Assembly (NCBI GenBank): GCA_005406025.1
Contig: BGZK01000765.1
Span: 124,001-188,000, forward strand
DNA from: Eumeta japonica
Taxonomy: Eukaryota > Arthropoda > Insecta > Lepidoptera > Psychidae
DNA length: 64,000 bases
Reading direction: 5' to 3'
Shown: piece by piece, positions 23,878 through 36,900 of the stretch
Layout: each line of letters starts with the position of its first letter
Numbering within the stretch: the first letter of the stretch is position 1
Made by a program: the position numbers and the translations under genes
Notes under the pieces: model-generated
What the model saw: the letters and a program-made list of their open reading frames with translations, nothing else
What the model was told of the DNA's origin: nothing
Database searches by the model: none

Positions 23878-24479
23878 AATTGGTTGCCTGTAAAGTCGGT
23901 ATACGGGCGAAAGTTTTACGTGACAACGACTTTGAGTGGTAAAATCATTTTAATGTGAATATTCATTCGTATAGTAGGAAGAAGGATGAAATAATAGTAA
24001 CAATTTAAAACATTTATTTATACAAAGAATTATATTTAAAACATTAATTTATACAAAGAATCTCGCACTGAATTTCATATTAACAACATTTTATTTTTAC
24101 CTTTACACATACATACGTATTTATATACAAATATAACTACCTTCACATTATCACTACACAATCGTTTTACAATTAACTGGCAACGTGTAAACTTGTATGC
24201 AGGCGCCTAAGCGAAATAGAAGCGCAAGACATGAACCGGTGTGTATGCCTATCTCTCTCACTCTCTCTCTCTCTCGCTCTGTCTCTCTCTCTGGGGCTAA
24301 CTGTGCTCGAGTGGAAGGGACGCGTGCCTTTCACTTTTTATGTCTGTCTCTCTCGCTCTTAGCGGGCTAACCATGCCCGAGTGGAAGGGACGCGTGCCTC
24401 TCACTCGCTCTCATTGTGAGCGCATAACGTGAGCGGAGCGTAACGCAGTTTCTTGAAGTGTCACCCGGCAAACCAATTT
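23878..24479. mobile_element. Non-autonomous TIR element of about 600 bp
   Basis: The left end (TTGGTTGCC...GTAAAGTCGG) and the reverse complement of the right end (TTGGTTTGCCGGGTGACAC) form short terminal inverted repeats. Internally there is a direct duplication of an AAAACAT-AATTTATACAAAGAAT unit (24005-24062). A CT-rich microsatellite (24246-24292) follows, then two copies of GAGTGGAAGGGACGCGTGCC (24309-24328 and 24379-24398). The wording resembles a dispersed moth repeat family I have seen, but I cannot name it. No transposase is encoded. Confidence 0.65.
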
Positions 24480-24584
24480 ATAAGACGTTGTCACGTCAAA
24501 AGATTTGTTTTTATAGTTAAACTTTAGTGCAGTAGGAAAGCAGTCATGCAAACATTGCACTGCATCGAACATTGACGATGTCAA

Positions 24585-24720
24585 TGCATCAAATTAATTT
24601 CAGTTGCATACGGCACTCGCCCGGCGCCGAGGCAGTTGGGGAGAGTTATCGTCGCGTGACCGCACCGCCGGCCGCCCGCCTCGCCGTGAGCTGCTAATCA
24701 CTTTTTAGTTTTTGCTGGGC
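24585..24720. promoter_or_regulatory. Small GC-rich patch, candidate regulatory DNA
   Basis: A short CpG-rich segment with TAATCAC-type homeodomain cores, unrelated to the adjacent repeats. Its function is inferred from composition only. Confidence 0.2.
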
Positions 24721-25924
24721 ATATTAGTTGAAGAAGAGAAGGGGTTTTATTTGTCACGTTTATTTTCATACGAAATGCAAAAAAAAAGTAATAAATTTTA
24801 ATAAACGCTATTAAAATTCATTACTTTTTTTGTGAACTTTAGGTGAACTAGCGCCCGTTAGCATTAGAGTGTTCGCACTTTGAAGCAATTTCGAAATGCT
24901 GGTACGAACCAAGCTTAGTTCGGTATTCTACGAACGAAGTATTTAGACAAGTAATCAAATTTAAATTGTGATAACTCACTGTGGAGGAGAATTATTTTAA
25001 TTAGAGAGACAGTTTGGATTTATTCTACTTTTTCCGATTCAAGCAATGGCAGAAAAAAAAAACTACTCTTTAAAATACACGTGTGTCAGTCATCTACATT
25101 GTCTTCGGAGCCCTTCCATTTGTACCCGTGGACATGTATTTTGAAGCACAAATAATTAATATCTTCTTTTCCATAATTTCAGAGAAAAAGAGAAATTCAC
25201 ATTTGCCCTTAACGACTCGTTAATAATGCGCTTTTACCAAACCTCAAAACTTAAGGAGGGAATCTGGCGATATCTGATATATTCTGTTCAGAGTTGGCCT
25301 ATGTACTTATGTATTCCATTTGTATATGAAGATACCGTTGATATAATAACTGACGTTTTTATTATAAAAGATTTGTCGTTTTCACCAAATAATCTTACAT
25401 TATTATCTTAACGTGAAACATTTGCTTAGTATAAAATTTTCGAACAATTAAGTATTTTTATGATAAAAGTAGTAATAATACAGCTTATGATATTAGTAAT
25501 TTGTTATGTATAATCCAGAGAATCAAATATGGATATTATTTTGGGAACGATCGATGCATTTTTAAAAGAAGACCAGGTTCTAAATAAAATAATTCTTCAA
25601 ATACTGGGTTATAAATAAACTTCTGAGATGTGAATTAATGACTTATAAAACACCATAAGCTTAAAAAAATATATTTATAATTTTAATCAATATAATAGTA
25701 TTTCTTTTAGTACAAGTTGTACAGTTTATTTAGTTCATTTAAGGTTTGTTATACATTTAGTAACTCTGTCAATGACAATGTCAAAATACAACTTAAAATG
25801 CTTACCATTCAGCAAAAATATTATACGTGTTTAATATTAACTAAATATTACTTTTTATAGGAAACCAAACTGAAACAGATTAAAATTCTAAACTTAGAGA
25901 ATATATACTTCATTAGACACTAAT
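24721..25924. other. Non-coding stretch
   Basis: No gene is recognised. A short inverted repeat (AAAAAAAGTAATAAATTTTAAT and its reverse near 24779-24830) flanks AAACGCTATTA. The rest is AT-rich. Confidence 0.35.
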
Positions 25925-26240
25925 CTTTTATTAAAGGAAGCGGTCGCGGCAGCTGACAATTGGAGCGTCTAACTTCGGCTTTTCAAGAAGGTCCAGCGGC
26001 GGGCGGCGGGCGGCGGGCGAGCTGTCTATGACATTATTGAACTCGGGCGCATCTCGGCTCCACTGACGGTGAAACGCTACGTGATCGCATTGCACAATTC
26101 GCATTTCCACTCTGAAAAATCGTAAGGCCAGAGCCGGCCCGCGCGCCGCCGCCGGCCGGATAGGGAAAAAATAACGCCGGCCCGCTCCTCGGGGTGTTTC
26201 GAATAAATTATGCTGATGGAGCTTTTGCTGGTGCGTATGG
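25925..26240. promoter_or_regulatory. GC-rich island, candidate regulatory DNA
   Basis: CpG-rich and unique-looking, with GGCGGGC tandem units (25995-26018) and TGACATTATTGAA and GAATAAATTATG cores. No plausible frame is present. It is similar in character to the islands at 2.7, 21.5 and 57.5 kb. Confidence 0.3.
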
Positions 26241-26794
26241 ATACGTGAGATTCTGCACGCGGACGCCTGTTCTTTCCAATGTTTTTTTCAATTATTTATT
26301 TCGATCCTATCGCTGTAGCGGAATATTTTAATAAGAACTCGGTTTTACCATTGCTCTCAACAGCCGATAAGTAATCTGCTCATACTATAAGTACACGACA
26401 TGCGCCAAAGCTTTGTACAGATTATAAGGGATGAAACTTGTAAAGCTTAATTGATTGCGCAGTACTTGAATCTGATCTACGTAGCCGTATTACGCAGTAC
26501 GGCCACAATTCTTGATAGTAACAAATACAAAGTCGATTGTTCGGGGCGTTATTTATTTTGCAAATTTGTACCAATTAAATATATGGAATGATCAAAATAG
26601 AATGTTTTTTTTTTAGTTAGCCAACATAAATACTCACTTTCACGGTTTAACGGCTTGTATGGCTTTCCATGAAAATAGTAATTTCTTGCATGTGCTAGGT
26701 AGATCTATATAGATCTATATATAGAATATTGTTTATTCCGATATACTGAAAGAAATCTAGATCTATTAATTGAAGATTTTTTGTGATCCACTTA

Positions 26795-26865
26795 GGGGTG
26801 ACAAGACTGCGATCAAGATCGGAATCAGGTTTAGAGTCGGTATCAGAATCGCGTTATAAAGTGGG
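26795..26865 (-). repeat. Hexamer-periodic repeat, reversed fragment E
   Basis: The complement reads as the same GATTCTGATACCGACTCTAA-type six-base pattern seen in copies A to D, here in opposite orientation and truncated to about 70 bp. Confidence 0.55.
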
Positions 26866-26869
26866 ATTT

Positions 26870-29800
26870 AACATATACAGTGTATAGAAACAAAAAGCTA
26901 GGGTAGAAAAATGCTAGGAAGAAGAGAGTGGTTTATGTTAAAAAGTTTCGTCTAAATGGATACTAAGTGCGCTTTTAATAGATTTTTTTAAATATACTCT
27001 TAACTTCTTCAATTTTATATTATTGTCGTCAATATATTTTAATTATTTATAAGTCTCTTTCCCACGAAAGTAAGCGAATAGATCTTCACATGTTATGATT
27101 TCTAGGTAGATCTCATTGACAACCTTTTGTGCAAGCTCTTCTTTTTCCAATGCCAATTTTAAAAATAGTTATATCCAAATGGAATTAAAATCAGTTCACG
27201 GCAACGATAATTCCTTATTTATTTTCAAAATTTTCAACATTTTAAGTGTTGATTAATTAGTATCTTGTTTTAAATCAAGTCAGTATTCAATTAATTTTCA
27301 TTATATTATTATATTTTAGAGAATGAAACAAACTCCAGTAATACAAAACTCTGTGCCAAACCAATTTTGACCCGAAGCCAGAGAAACTTTCGATTCATGT
27401 ATTTATAACCGCGTACACACTAAAATTTTTCGTTTTGGCAGAACGAAGGTAGCACCCTGACATCCTCCTGGTAGTTCTGATCAACGCCAGGCCATCAAGT
27501 ATGGGAAAAAATGTGTTTAATGGCTCTGATGACACAAAATTTTTAACTCTAATTAATTCCTCCATATACATTCAAGGTACTCAAGCGAACTTCTACAGTT
27601 TGCTCTTTGCTCTTTCGAAGTAGTAGATCTTACGATAGAAGTGGAAGTAAAAGTAGAACCTCGTCTTCGTAATCGAGTCGATGTTTCCTCATTCTCTGGA
27701 ACAGAAATTTGTCACAGTCAAGAACGATGGGATTGCCCAGGATAAGGCCGTTCTCTACTAAAGCTAGTACCCGTTTGAAATAATAAAATTATTAATTCTT
27801 AACTTAAGAGTGTATGCGGTATGAACAAATTGTATTGGTGGAAATCGTTGTGTCGCAGGCCAAAAAGCATAGTGTATCATTTCTGAGATAGCTCTTTGTG
27901 GGAAAACCATCCTAACAATTTAGTGTTGGGATATAATTTCCGTACCGTAAAAAAAGAAATAAGTGGGCTTATACATTCAGTCCTTAAATCTTTTAACGGG
28001 AAAAAAGATCCATTCACCAATTAATTTCTACTGCAAGTCCTGAAGATTTTGGAGAAAACTTTCACACCTTTCCGGCAGTGGCTACTTGTCGCGGTCTTTT
28101 CGAGCGTACGATGCTTTAAATTTCAATAAGAAAGGGTGTAATTCTATTTGACAAAAAAGGCATCCCTTACATTTAAGTACAAATAAAACGCCCGGTGCTT
28201 CTTGTAGTAATATAACATCATCACAGAAGTTCTTCTTCTTAATTTGTTTCCGATCTTCTTAAACAGGTTTCAGGCCGTGATTCCTCCGATATCGTTTTTA
28301 TTTGATTTATGATCTACAATCGCTAATATTGTTTGCGAGTGTGTGCGTAACATATGGGCATTTAATGTTATAGCACGTACATTACTAACGTTCAATCAAT
28401 ATAATACGATTTTATTATCGATCGTTAATGTAACAACTTTTAAATTACCCAATAATGAATATCCCCTGCCAAACCATGAGTACCATTATAACTTCGGGAT
28501 GACTGCGTTTGCACTTCTATCGGAATTTTGTTTAAGTGAAAAGATGCACAAGTCCGGCGCATCGCGATACTTTAAAAGATATAGGTCGCTATCGTTTTAC
28601 ATATAGGAAAAATACGCGTTAACTGAGCGTCGGTGGATTGGTTATAGTCCAAGACAATGATGTTGGTTCGTGCGTACCCGGATAGACTAACAAAATGATA
28701 GTTATACGTAAAGCTAATCTATAATGAAATACAAATTGGATACTAAAGACACTCTTAGGATTCTTATATCGAAATCATTTATTACTCGCACGTCTATTTC
28801 ATACAATTTAAAGTAAATGGTCTAGCACACATTTCATTGCAGAAATTTTAAAATGCAGTCTCATTTGCCTTAGTTTATTTTATTAATAACAGAAACTATT
28901 TCAAAATAAACAGAGATAAAATCTTCTACTGGCGGACAATTTTAATGCGGTAGAGCTCAAGACGGAAATATAAGCTTGTAGGGAACACAGTTCATTAAAT
29001 ATGTTGAGTCACACATGGGCGAGCAAAGGTCACTGGGTAAAACAGATAAGAACCTCTACATTCCAGTGAATAAAACTCAGCGAGCAGCGGTTGATGAGAA
29101 CCATTCATCATCCAGAACTGACAGATACTGACCCTGGTAGAAAAACCTACCCTTGCTTTTTGAATTAGAACTTAGAAGAAAAAATCTGTTCGTCTAAGCA
29201 CTCTTGGCCGACTAAGCCTACTTAGGCAGGAACATTGACCACGATTCATGGTCATGACTTAGGAACTATTACGTTTGAATAGGCAATGCTAACGAATTAG
29301 CGTAGTTTCTCAATTTTTAGGATCGCAAAGAGCGGCGGGAGCTATGGACAAATAAGTAAGATATCCAATATTTCCGAACCAAACATATGTATGTATATAT
29401 AATTTTCTAACTTTCCAAAATTTATAAATAAAGTACTTTGTTAAATATAAAAATTGACATGATATTTAATGCTGTCAAAAAAAATGACACTAAATAACAT
29501 TTCCTAATAACATTCCGACTGTGAAGAAAATTCTTTACACAAAATTTTGAATTCCTTACAAGAATGTTCTTCTCTCTTATTATAAATTTAGCGATTTATT
29601 AACATTGATTTACAATGAATTTCCGATGGGCTAGGATTCAACATTGCTGGAAATAACCGTAATGCCATTTTAGCTGACAATCATTTGTCTTTATTAAAAC
29701 ATCGCATGTTCGTAAACATCTTCATCTCTATACATCCGATACAGTGGAGCAGCTGACCACGCGTGACAAAAAGCGTGGCACGTTTTGAGATAGCTCTCAA

Positions 29801-29984
29801 AACAATTTATTATTAATACCCCGTATTCACTTACATTTTAATATCAATACCGATCACGTTCTCATTTTAACGAATCCACCTTTGTTTTTATAATAATTTC
29901 GGCATCAGATGGCAATTTGATGAGATTACTTGGAACAGGAAAATTTGTAATCAACTTCAGTCGACCGCGTTTGTTCACGAGAAT
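26870..29984. other. Long non-coding stretch
   Basis: Three kilobases without a recognisable gene or a confident repeat. The 87-codon frame at 28343-28606 matches nothing. Positions 27400-27800 and 28900-29330 are less AT-rich and could be old transposon sequence, but I cannot name a family. Confidence 0.35.
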
Positions 29985-30165
29985 GTCGGATTATATGGAA
30001 AACGACTATATAATGTATGTCGCTTCCGCCGCACACATTTTCCTGCGGTGGCGCGCCGCCGGCACAGCGGGCCGCCACCGCCGGCGAGCTTTCAGGTTAC
30101 TGCACAAAGCCATGGGGCCGCTCTTTCTCTTAGCGTGGCACTTAGAAGAATTCTTTGATTTTATA
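29985..30165. promoter_or_regulatory. GC-rich patch, candidate regulatory DNA
   Basis: Open frames on both strands cover it (29917-30174 plus, 30006-30188 minus) with Arg/Ala-rich products of no known family. A high-GC core (30048-30090) sits between AT-rich flanks. I favour conserved non-coding DNA, though a small exon cannot be excluded. Confidence 0.25.
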
Positions 30166-30607
30166 AAAAAGTAATTAACATTTTTCAAACTACAGCATTT
30201 GATGTGCTGATAATCCCCAAGAGTGGTTACTCGTCAAATATTATTTTATCGTGTTTGATATTTGGTTAGGTTAGGTATAATCTATTTATTTGAATAGACT
30301 TACTTTTTTGTTACAAATAAATTACATAATACCATTAACTTTTAGGATTCTCTGTTTGTAAAACATTTTAAAACATATTATTATACAATATCATTCATTT
30401 TCAGGATTTTCTCTTGTTTCATTACTTTTTCTCCTCCTTCAAAGAACATATCAAACTGTCGTTTTCGGTTCTTTGATGACGATGGTCTTTAAAAGCCTCC
30501 ACTAGGCGAGGATGGGGATATAAAGACCAAACTTCTAACATAATACAATAAACGTATACGACAACTGAACTATTTTGTATTTTTTTAATAATCACGCTTA
30601 ATTCTTA

Positions 30608-31170
30608 AAAGGGTAGGCACAGATCACAGATCTCTACGGTGCGATTCTTGTGCACTTTACTCGATTCACTGATATAATCGTTTCATGCAAGATCATCGAT
30701 TTCTAGTGCTCAACATTTGGCCCTTCATTTAATGTGCCAACAATTTGGCAGCCTTAAGAATTTCTAGGACGACCCTTGCCGACTCTTTAATCACGTACAG
30801 TCGCTCTATAAATTTGTTTTTTCAATCCACTTTCGCTCATGATGGCACAAACAACCGAAAAAATTCTGTATTTATTCCGGTTACTACATTTACTTTCAAA
30901 CCGCACAGTCCTCTAACATCGCTATTACTATATCTATCCTTGAAACATACTTCACACATTCCACCTCACACTGCATTAATTCTGATTTTTCTTCCGTCGC
31001 ACCAAACTTTCAATGCCGTATACAAGAGTAGTGACCGTAACTCCACATTGGATAGCCAAAGCGCTTTCCATGAGACACTATTAATAACATCAAGAGAAGC
31101 CACATTAACCTTATTTCCCGTATTTGCTCTACCTCATTTTCTTCTTATTCATATAACGTGAAATATTTGT
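30608..31170 (-). mobile_element. LINE-like 3' fragment, family shared with 62.5 kb
   Basis: Shares ordered phrases with 62485-62720 (GGGTAGGCA-AGAT-A-AGAT, GATTTC-GTGCTCAA, GGGCGACCC-TGCCGA-CTT and similar). Read on the minus strand, both copies resemble the basic C-terminal end of a retrotransposon polyprotein (FIERLY, STRNR-SCMKR). Here it extends about 300 bp further than in the other copy. The 138-codon plus-strand frame across it (30745-31161) is antisense to the element and not a gene. Confidence 0.5.
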
Positions 31171-31179
31171 TTTCCTTCA

Positions 31180-32598
31180 TTTTGAATTACGTGAAATATT
31201 TTACAAAGGTTTATAAAAGTCGAGGCAGCTGAAATAGATAAAAAAGGTTTCGTTTTTTAAATAACTTAAAAACATTTGAAAGACATTTATTTTCGTTTTA
31301 TTTGATAATTTTACATTTTATTGTCAAAGTCAATATGTATATTATTAACTATTTTATTACAATCTTTTTATCAATATTATGTTTAATCTGAATTATTTTA
31401 ACACGGTTAGACATATTGTTTATTACATATATGTTATAGTTACTTTCTTAAACTGTTACAATTTATACATTGTATTAACTAGTAAATCACAGAAAAAATA
31501 TAAGTGGAATGTTTCTAAAAAACGTTCGAAAGACAAGTTATCGGACCAAACAAAAGTTCTACTGCGCGTTATCGGAAACTTCCTGAACCTATAAAAATAG
31601 AAACAGCCTTACAATATTTAAAAAAGTATAAATCTGAAGCGATAAAGGTAGTCAGCAGTAAAAATCTCTAAAAATAACAAAATGAAAATCTCCCGAACGA
31701 AATTTCATACTAACCAACGGACCGTTTAGTTAGCGACACATTTCGTTATGTTCCTTAATCACTGATTGAATAATTCTTTGTTTATCTTCTGCCCAGTGTA
31801 TTGCACCATCCTTCAATTCTTCTACTTAGAAAATAATTTATCTAGTTTACACATTAGAACACCAAACTGAAATGGGTTTAGTATTTTGTTCTTATTAGAT
31901 AAATTTATTTATTAACAATTAATATACATAGTATAATTAAGTTTTATCTCACATTTATTGTAATAATGAATTAAAAGTACATATACTGTGAAATGTTATA
32001 AAAATATTAAACAACTTTATAACGGTAAAACTTTTGCAATAAACAAATAACACAATTTCATTGTACAAAGCAGTAGTAAAGTTTAGATAAAATCTGAACT
32101 TATTTTAAAAGTTGCGGCTAAAAGGATATGATTCGTATAGATTGCAATTGAAACCATTCGCTTTTTTGTCTGTGCACGTGGCATTTAATTTTCAGTCCAT
32201 CGCTAACCGGTATAGCGCAAATTTGCAATAGCGATTATTCGCTTTACGGGGAATTGGCGCCGATTTGCAGTTAAAAGAATGGAACTCGAAAGATAATGCT
32301 GATTTTGTATTGATTTCTTTTCAATGGCGTTAGATTTAAAATAGAATTATTTTACGCTGTTACGACTATACACATGCTATTTAAATATATATAATTGATT
32401 TTCGATTGCATCAATTCGGTTTCAGTCCGGCAACTTCAGGAAATCCGTAAGAAACATGTCCTTTACCGTGTTCGAATTTCGTCCGTATATCAATTATATA
32501 AACTAATAACGTATATACGCATCGAATGTGTATATTATGATTTTTGTACAATATTACCATTCCTTTTTGTACAGTATTCCTAAACACCTCAAATATCA
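31180..32598. other. Non-coding stretch, includes putative 3' UTR of the exon above it
   Basis: AT-rich and without recognisable genes. If exon 32599-32789 is terminal, its 3' UTR would extend leftwards into this DNA. A minus-strand ATTAAA-type signal near 32185 and an AATAAA near 31905 are the nearest poly(A) candidates. Confidence 0.35.
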
Positions 32599-32789
32599 CT
32601 AAAAATATCTAACGAGCGTCAATAGGGCGACGATGATGTAGGGCTGCAGGATCGCCAGCGAGCGCTCGAGGCGCGCGTGCGAGGCGGCGGGGCGGGCCCG
32701 CGGCGGCGGCGACGAGCGCGCCCTCTGCCACGCCGCGCCCGACGCCATCGGCTCTTCGGCGCCAAAACCGCCCGCGCTCAACTCTAGTC
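32599..32789 (-). CDS. Putative GPI-anchor terminal exon of the DIP/lachesin-like gene
   Basis: A minus-strand exon entered after GTTCGTCGACAG in phase 1 and ending at a TAG stop (32599-32601). It codes a Gly/Ala/Pro/Arg-rich stalk (LELSAGGFGAEEP, SSPPPRARPAA), then LERSLAILQ and a hydrophobic end, PYIIVALLTLVRYF. A hydrophilic stalk followed by a short hydrophobic C-terminus is what DIP, lachesin and other IgLON-like proteins use for GPI attachment to the neuronal surface. Phase 1 matches the donor of Ig exon 37412-37591, 4.6 kb upstream. The segment is GC-rich and CpG-rich, unlike its flanks. The polypyrimidine tract is mediocre, so the exact acceptor is less certain than the frame. Confidence 0.6.
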
Positions 32790-33869
32790 CTGTCGACGAA
32801 CACGTAACGAAGTTGATGTTTAGAGACCTTACTGTCGCATTCGTAAGTTACAATATTTTTATCGTCACTCCACAAGTATGGAACTAATTATGTTTAATAT
32901 GTCAGGTTTATGATGTTGTTGTATGAGCAATGGAAGTGAGCTTAAAAGTTTCTATGTTGATTAGAGCCGTATTGTTTAACTTTTCTGTGCATAATGAAAA
33001 TCTTAATAAAAGCAAATTGATCACATCACGTAAAAAAACCTTTGAATTTCTTTATAATAGAAAACTTTTAATACTGCTTTAATTAAGAAATATTTTTATA
33101 TATTAGCATTACAAGGAGCATGCGAGCCATCAGAGTTCAGATGATCATCGCAGCCCATGGCGAAACGCAACTCAGAGGAACTTTCACTTTATTGAAAAAA
33201 ATAGCTGCAGCTGCTACTTTAAGTTTGCAATGAGTAAAAGGGAATGCGGTATCTGGTCAATCGAACATGCGCATTTTCATGTAGTGGCCAACTTGGCTAA
33301 AGTAAAAAATAAATTTAAGAAGAATTTCTTATTTTATTGGGTAAGGTGCCATTGACTTGTTTATGCTATAAATCAATAAAAAAATTTTTGACACTTTCCA
33401 GTTTTACGAAAAATTTAGGCGACCCTTTAAATGAATTTATTCTTCCAACGAAACAAATGCCATGCTTTAGTATTTCATCAAGGGACCACCCTAATATAAT
33501 AAATTACAAAACAATACTAGGGATAATTATCCCCAACGCTGTTAATAATGCTAATTAGCAAAAAAAAGCGAATAAGGCGCGACCTAGATTTATGCATATT
33601 TTCAGTACTTTATATAAATATTTTAAGTTAACCAAGGAAAGAGGTTTACGTCTGCAAAACGAACGGCTGCAAAGTTCGTATGATTGACTTGCACGCCATG
33701 TCACGAGCGCACCAACCTCATGAAATCGCGAATGCAAAATTTTCTGTTGGACTTTTTCATCGTTTCATTTTACCGAAATCGGTAACTAAATAGTTACATC
33801 TCTTGTGAGAGAAAAATTAAAATTTTAATGCTTTAATTAATATAAATTGCGTTGCTTTTAGAGCTTCAT
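32790..33869. other. Intronic non-coding DNA
   Basis: Lies between the last Ig exon and the putative terminal exon. No repeat family is clearly recognisable. The small frames at 33337-33558 and 33555-33737 match nothing. Confidence 0.4.
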
Positions 33870-34325
33870 ACTCAAAGGTTGCCGACGGGACCCTATTACT
33901 AAGCCTTCGCTTTTCGTCTGTTTGGCCATCCGTCTGTTTGTCGGCGGAACATATCTGATGAGCCGTAATAAGTACACAGTTGGAATTCTCACAGAGTGTA
34001 TTTCTATTGCCGCTATAACAACAAACAATAAAAATAAAATAAAAAGTAAAGGGGACTCTCATACGAGAAACTATTTTTTTACGCTTTTTGTTCGATTTTA
34101 ATGATGGCAATAGATAAAAGATTAAAACTTTCACACAAGGTATATTATTATAACCATTATAAAAAATAATTCAAAATTATACGATGCTTCATACAAGAAA
34201 CGTATTTTTTTAGTCGTTTTTGTTTGGCAGTTTTAATTTTTTGTTCTTGTTTTTCATTTATTATTTTTATAAAATGTGTAATATTTCGTATCGTGGGTCC
34301 GAGTTCGACTCGCACTTGACCGGTT
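33870..34325 (+). repeat. Dispersed insect repeat with a CACTTGACCGGTT end
   Basis: Starts near GACGGGACCCTATTACTAAG. It contains a CGTCTGTTTGGCCATCCGTCTG segment and a TTGCCGCTATAACAACAAA core, and finishes with GAGTTCGACTCGCACTTGACC. I recognise this order as a common dispersed repeat of moth genomes, whose terminal phrase usually reads CGACTCGCACTTGGCCGGTT. The inner part is duplicated: TCATACGAGAAAC...TTTTT at 34060 recurs as TCATACAAGAAAC...TTTTT at 34191. The frame at 33817-34134 is spurious. It sits in an intron of the Ig gene. Confidence 0.65.
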
Positions 34326-36469
34326 GCTTGTTCCAGATTAAACGAATTTCGTCATTAAATTTATGAATTATGGAGTATCGGACGGAAATCAATTTTGTCG
34401 ATTCAATCGAATTTCGAAAAATAAGTACGTACAGATAGACATGAACGATGTCTACGTAAAGGACATAATCGCTGCCCAGTGTGCCGGGTAGCGATGAACT
34501 GACGCTCAACTTTGACCCCACATCGACGTTTATTTTCGTGTGTACTGTAATTATACAAAGGGTCGAATAATTGGTTAAGTTTCCATCGTATTTCGTACAA
34601 GATTGTACAACGTCAAACGTGTAATTCATAGTGTATTTCCATATGTAGGTATCTTTGAAAACCGATATCTCGTTATTAACAATACAAAAAATAATGCTTG
34701 TGATGTTATTAAGTGGCCGCGTGTTTTTTATTAATGCCGCATAAATTAGGCTAATAAACGGTTTTTAGCCTCTGAACATATGGTTAGTGAAACGGATTTT
34801 TATGGGCCTTTATGAATATATTTGCTGTTTATAGATAGATGTGTGCTATCACGTGTGGTCTTCTATTAGCTGATAATTTATATAATATGAGACAGTCTAG
34901 CCTTAAACCGAGAATGGCGGTTTGCTTTCCCAAAAGCTCACGTTCGAAGCTCCGAGTTGAAGTTGGCGCAGCGAAGCGAATATTTCATATCACGAGCTTT
35001 TCACATTCCACGAAATAGAACCGTAAGCCCTGTTTTCTCGCTTCAAGCGCAACGTTGTATTTTCGCACTCGTTCTGTATGGATGGGCTCAAATATTTTTA
35101 TATGAGTATTAATTTTATTTATCTTCTCCAGCGCAATGGTTATTTAGACTTTAAAAACACTGTTTGTGAGAGTTTTGGAGTTCCAGCGGCACGACAATTT
35201 GTGTCGTCGATTCGGTAACAAAAAATGGACACGTTAATATAAGCTTAAGTACGAAAATAGTATATACATACATATATGTATGTATGTACTATTTGAGTTT
35301 CTATAATTTAGGTTCAACACATAATAAAGTTATATACTCGAGACTTCTCAAGTATCGGATCTTCAAAATAAATACCTTAATCACTATAGAAGCCAGCGAC
35401 ATAAAAACGGGCTCTAACAAATGTCTGTTTCTTTTATTAAATATTTTCTTTGGAAACTTACATGGACACACATTAGAAATAAAATAATGAACAAAATCGA
35501 ATCAACTGCCACTAAATATCAACCAATTAAATTACAATTTCTACTTAGACAACCGACAAATTCTAAAGACTATAACTTCACCTAAATTATCGCAGATAGA
35601 TTAATCGTCCATATGATAAATTTCACTTTATTAAGCGAAAAATAATTCACCATCAATGTAATATAAGTTAAGACATTGGTATTTCACTTAATCATCTAAA
35701 GCGAAGTACATAAGTATCACATAGAATTCAATTTATTATGCCAATTATAATTACATTTAATAATATAAACCATAGATACTAAAGATATAAACCATAGAAA
35801 CTAATAATAAATTAGTTATATGGTTTATATTATTAAAGATAATACTTTAAAGTTTATATTATTAAAGATTAAACTTTAGCAATGCTGCAAAACATAATAG
35901 GTAAGGGGTATTTGTACATTCGCAATAATCGGTAAAACTTCAAACTTTAATATTTTTCAGACACTCAAATACGTTATAGTTCACCGGCATATCCGGGTAT
36001 GTCTCCTTTTTCTACGAATTACTGTCTCTAGACAAGTGCAAAAAATATCACCATAGTTAGTCCTGTCTTTGTGTCTACTTTAACGTAATGCAGACGTTCG
36101 TAACGACATAAACATCTATGAAGAAACCTCGTTTTTGTACCAATGCTTTCTTAAACAAAAAAAAACTGGCAAAGAGCATGTCGGACCATACTCGTTATAG
36201 TGTTCCGAAGGCATTATTACAAAGAAATGCACTACAGATGAAAAAAATACTTTGGTACACTTTTTCCGTCTTTCCAGCACAGAATAGTTATAAACACTTT
36301 AGTCGCCTATAACTAGGAAAACAAACTAGGAATGTCGTCTATTACTATAAAACTAGTATAAATTAAAGTGCATCAACAAAAGAGCGTATCTTCATGGCAC
36401 TTACGTCCTTTTGTTGAGTAGTGCAGTTTTTCAGTAATAACCCAAAAACAGTATATTCGACCAAATTCA
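34326..36469. other. Intronic non-coding DNA with an inverted repeat at 35758-35835
   Basis: A 17-bp inverted repeat (TAATAATATAAACCATA at 35758-35774, complement at 35819-35835) encloses a second ATATAAACCATAGA copy. A GC-richer segment at 34900-35070 may be conserved. No gene is seen. Confidence 0.4.
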
Positions 36470-36900
36470 AAATAATTTTTGTTGAAAGTATTTATTAAGC
36501 GTTATCATTGTTATTTTTTTATATTTTTTGGACATACGGTTTAGAAAATAGAGAGGGGACAAAATTTCTGTAATTTTCGGAGCGATTATTTCCGAAATTA
36601 TTGACATAATCAAAAAAATTGAAATATAATATTCAAGTGTTTTTAAAAGAACTGTCGAAATATGTGCCACTCGTTGAGATTTGTTGAAAAAATTTTTTTC
36701 AGTATGGAGTGCCCCTCCTAGAAATATTTATGTTTTTACTTAACCAAAAAACTAAGTAGCGGCTTACACAAGACAGCTACATGACAAATTTCATGAGTAT
36801 ACGTTTCGTAGTTTTTGAATAAAATGTCTGTGACATACGGACGGACATGACGAAACTATAAGGGTTCCGTTTTTGTCATTTTGGCTCGAAACCCTAAAAA
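36470..36900 (+). repeat. Dispersed insect repeat ending in a GGGTTCCG / CGAAACCC hairpin
   Basis: Includes GAGTATACGTTTCGTAGTTTTTG, GTGACATACGGACGGACATGAC and AAGGGTTCCGTTTTTG. I recognise this ordered wording from very common insect repeats (consensus ends in CGGAACCCTAAAAA). The terminal GGGTTCCG and CGAAACCC pair to form a small hairpin. It lies in the last intron before the putative GPI exon. Confidence 0.6.

Noticed and set aside
30745..31161. 138-codon plus-strand frame as a possible gene
   Set aside because: It is antisense to a LINE-like fragment whose family recurs at 62.5 kb; the product resembles no protein.
33817..34134. 105-codon minus-strand frame
   Set aside because: It lies wholly inside a dispersed insect repeat.
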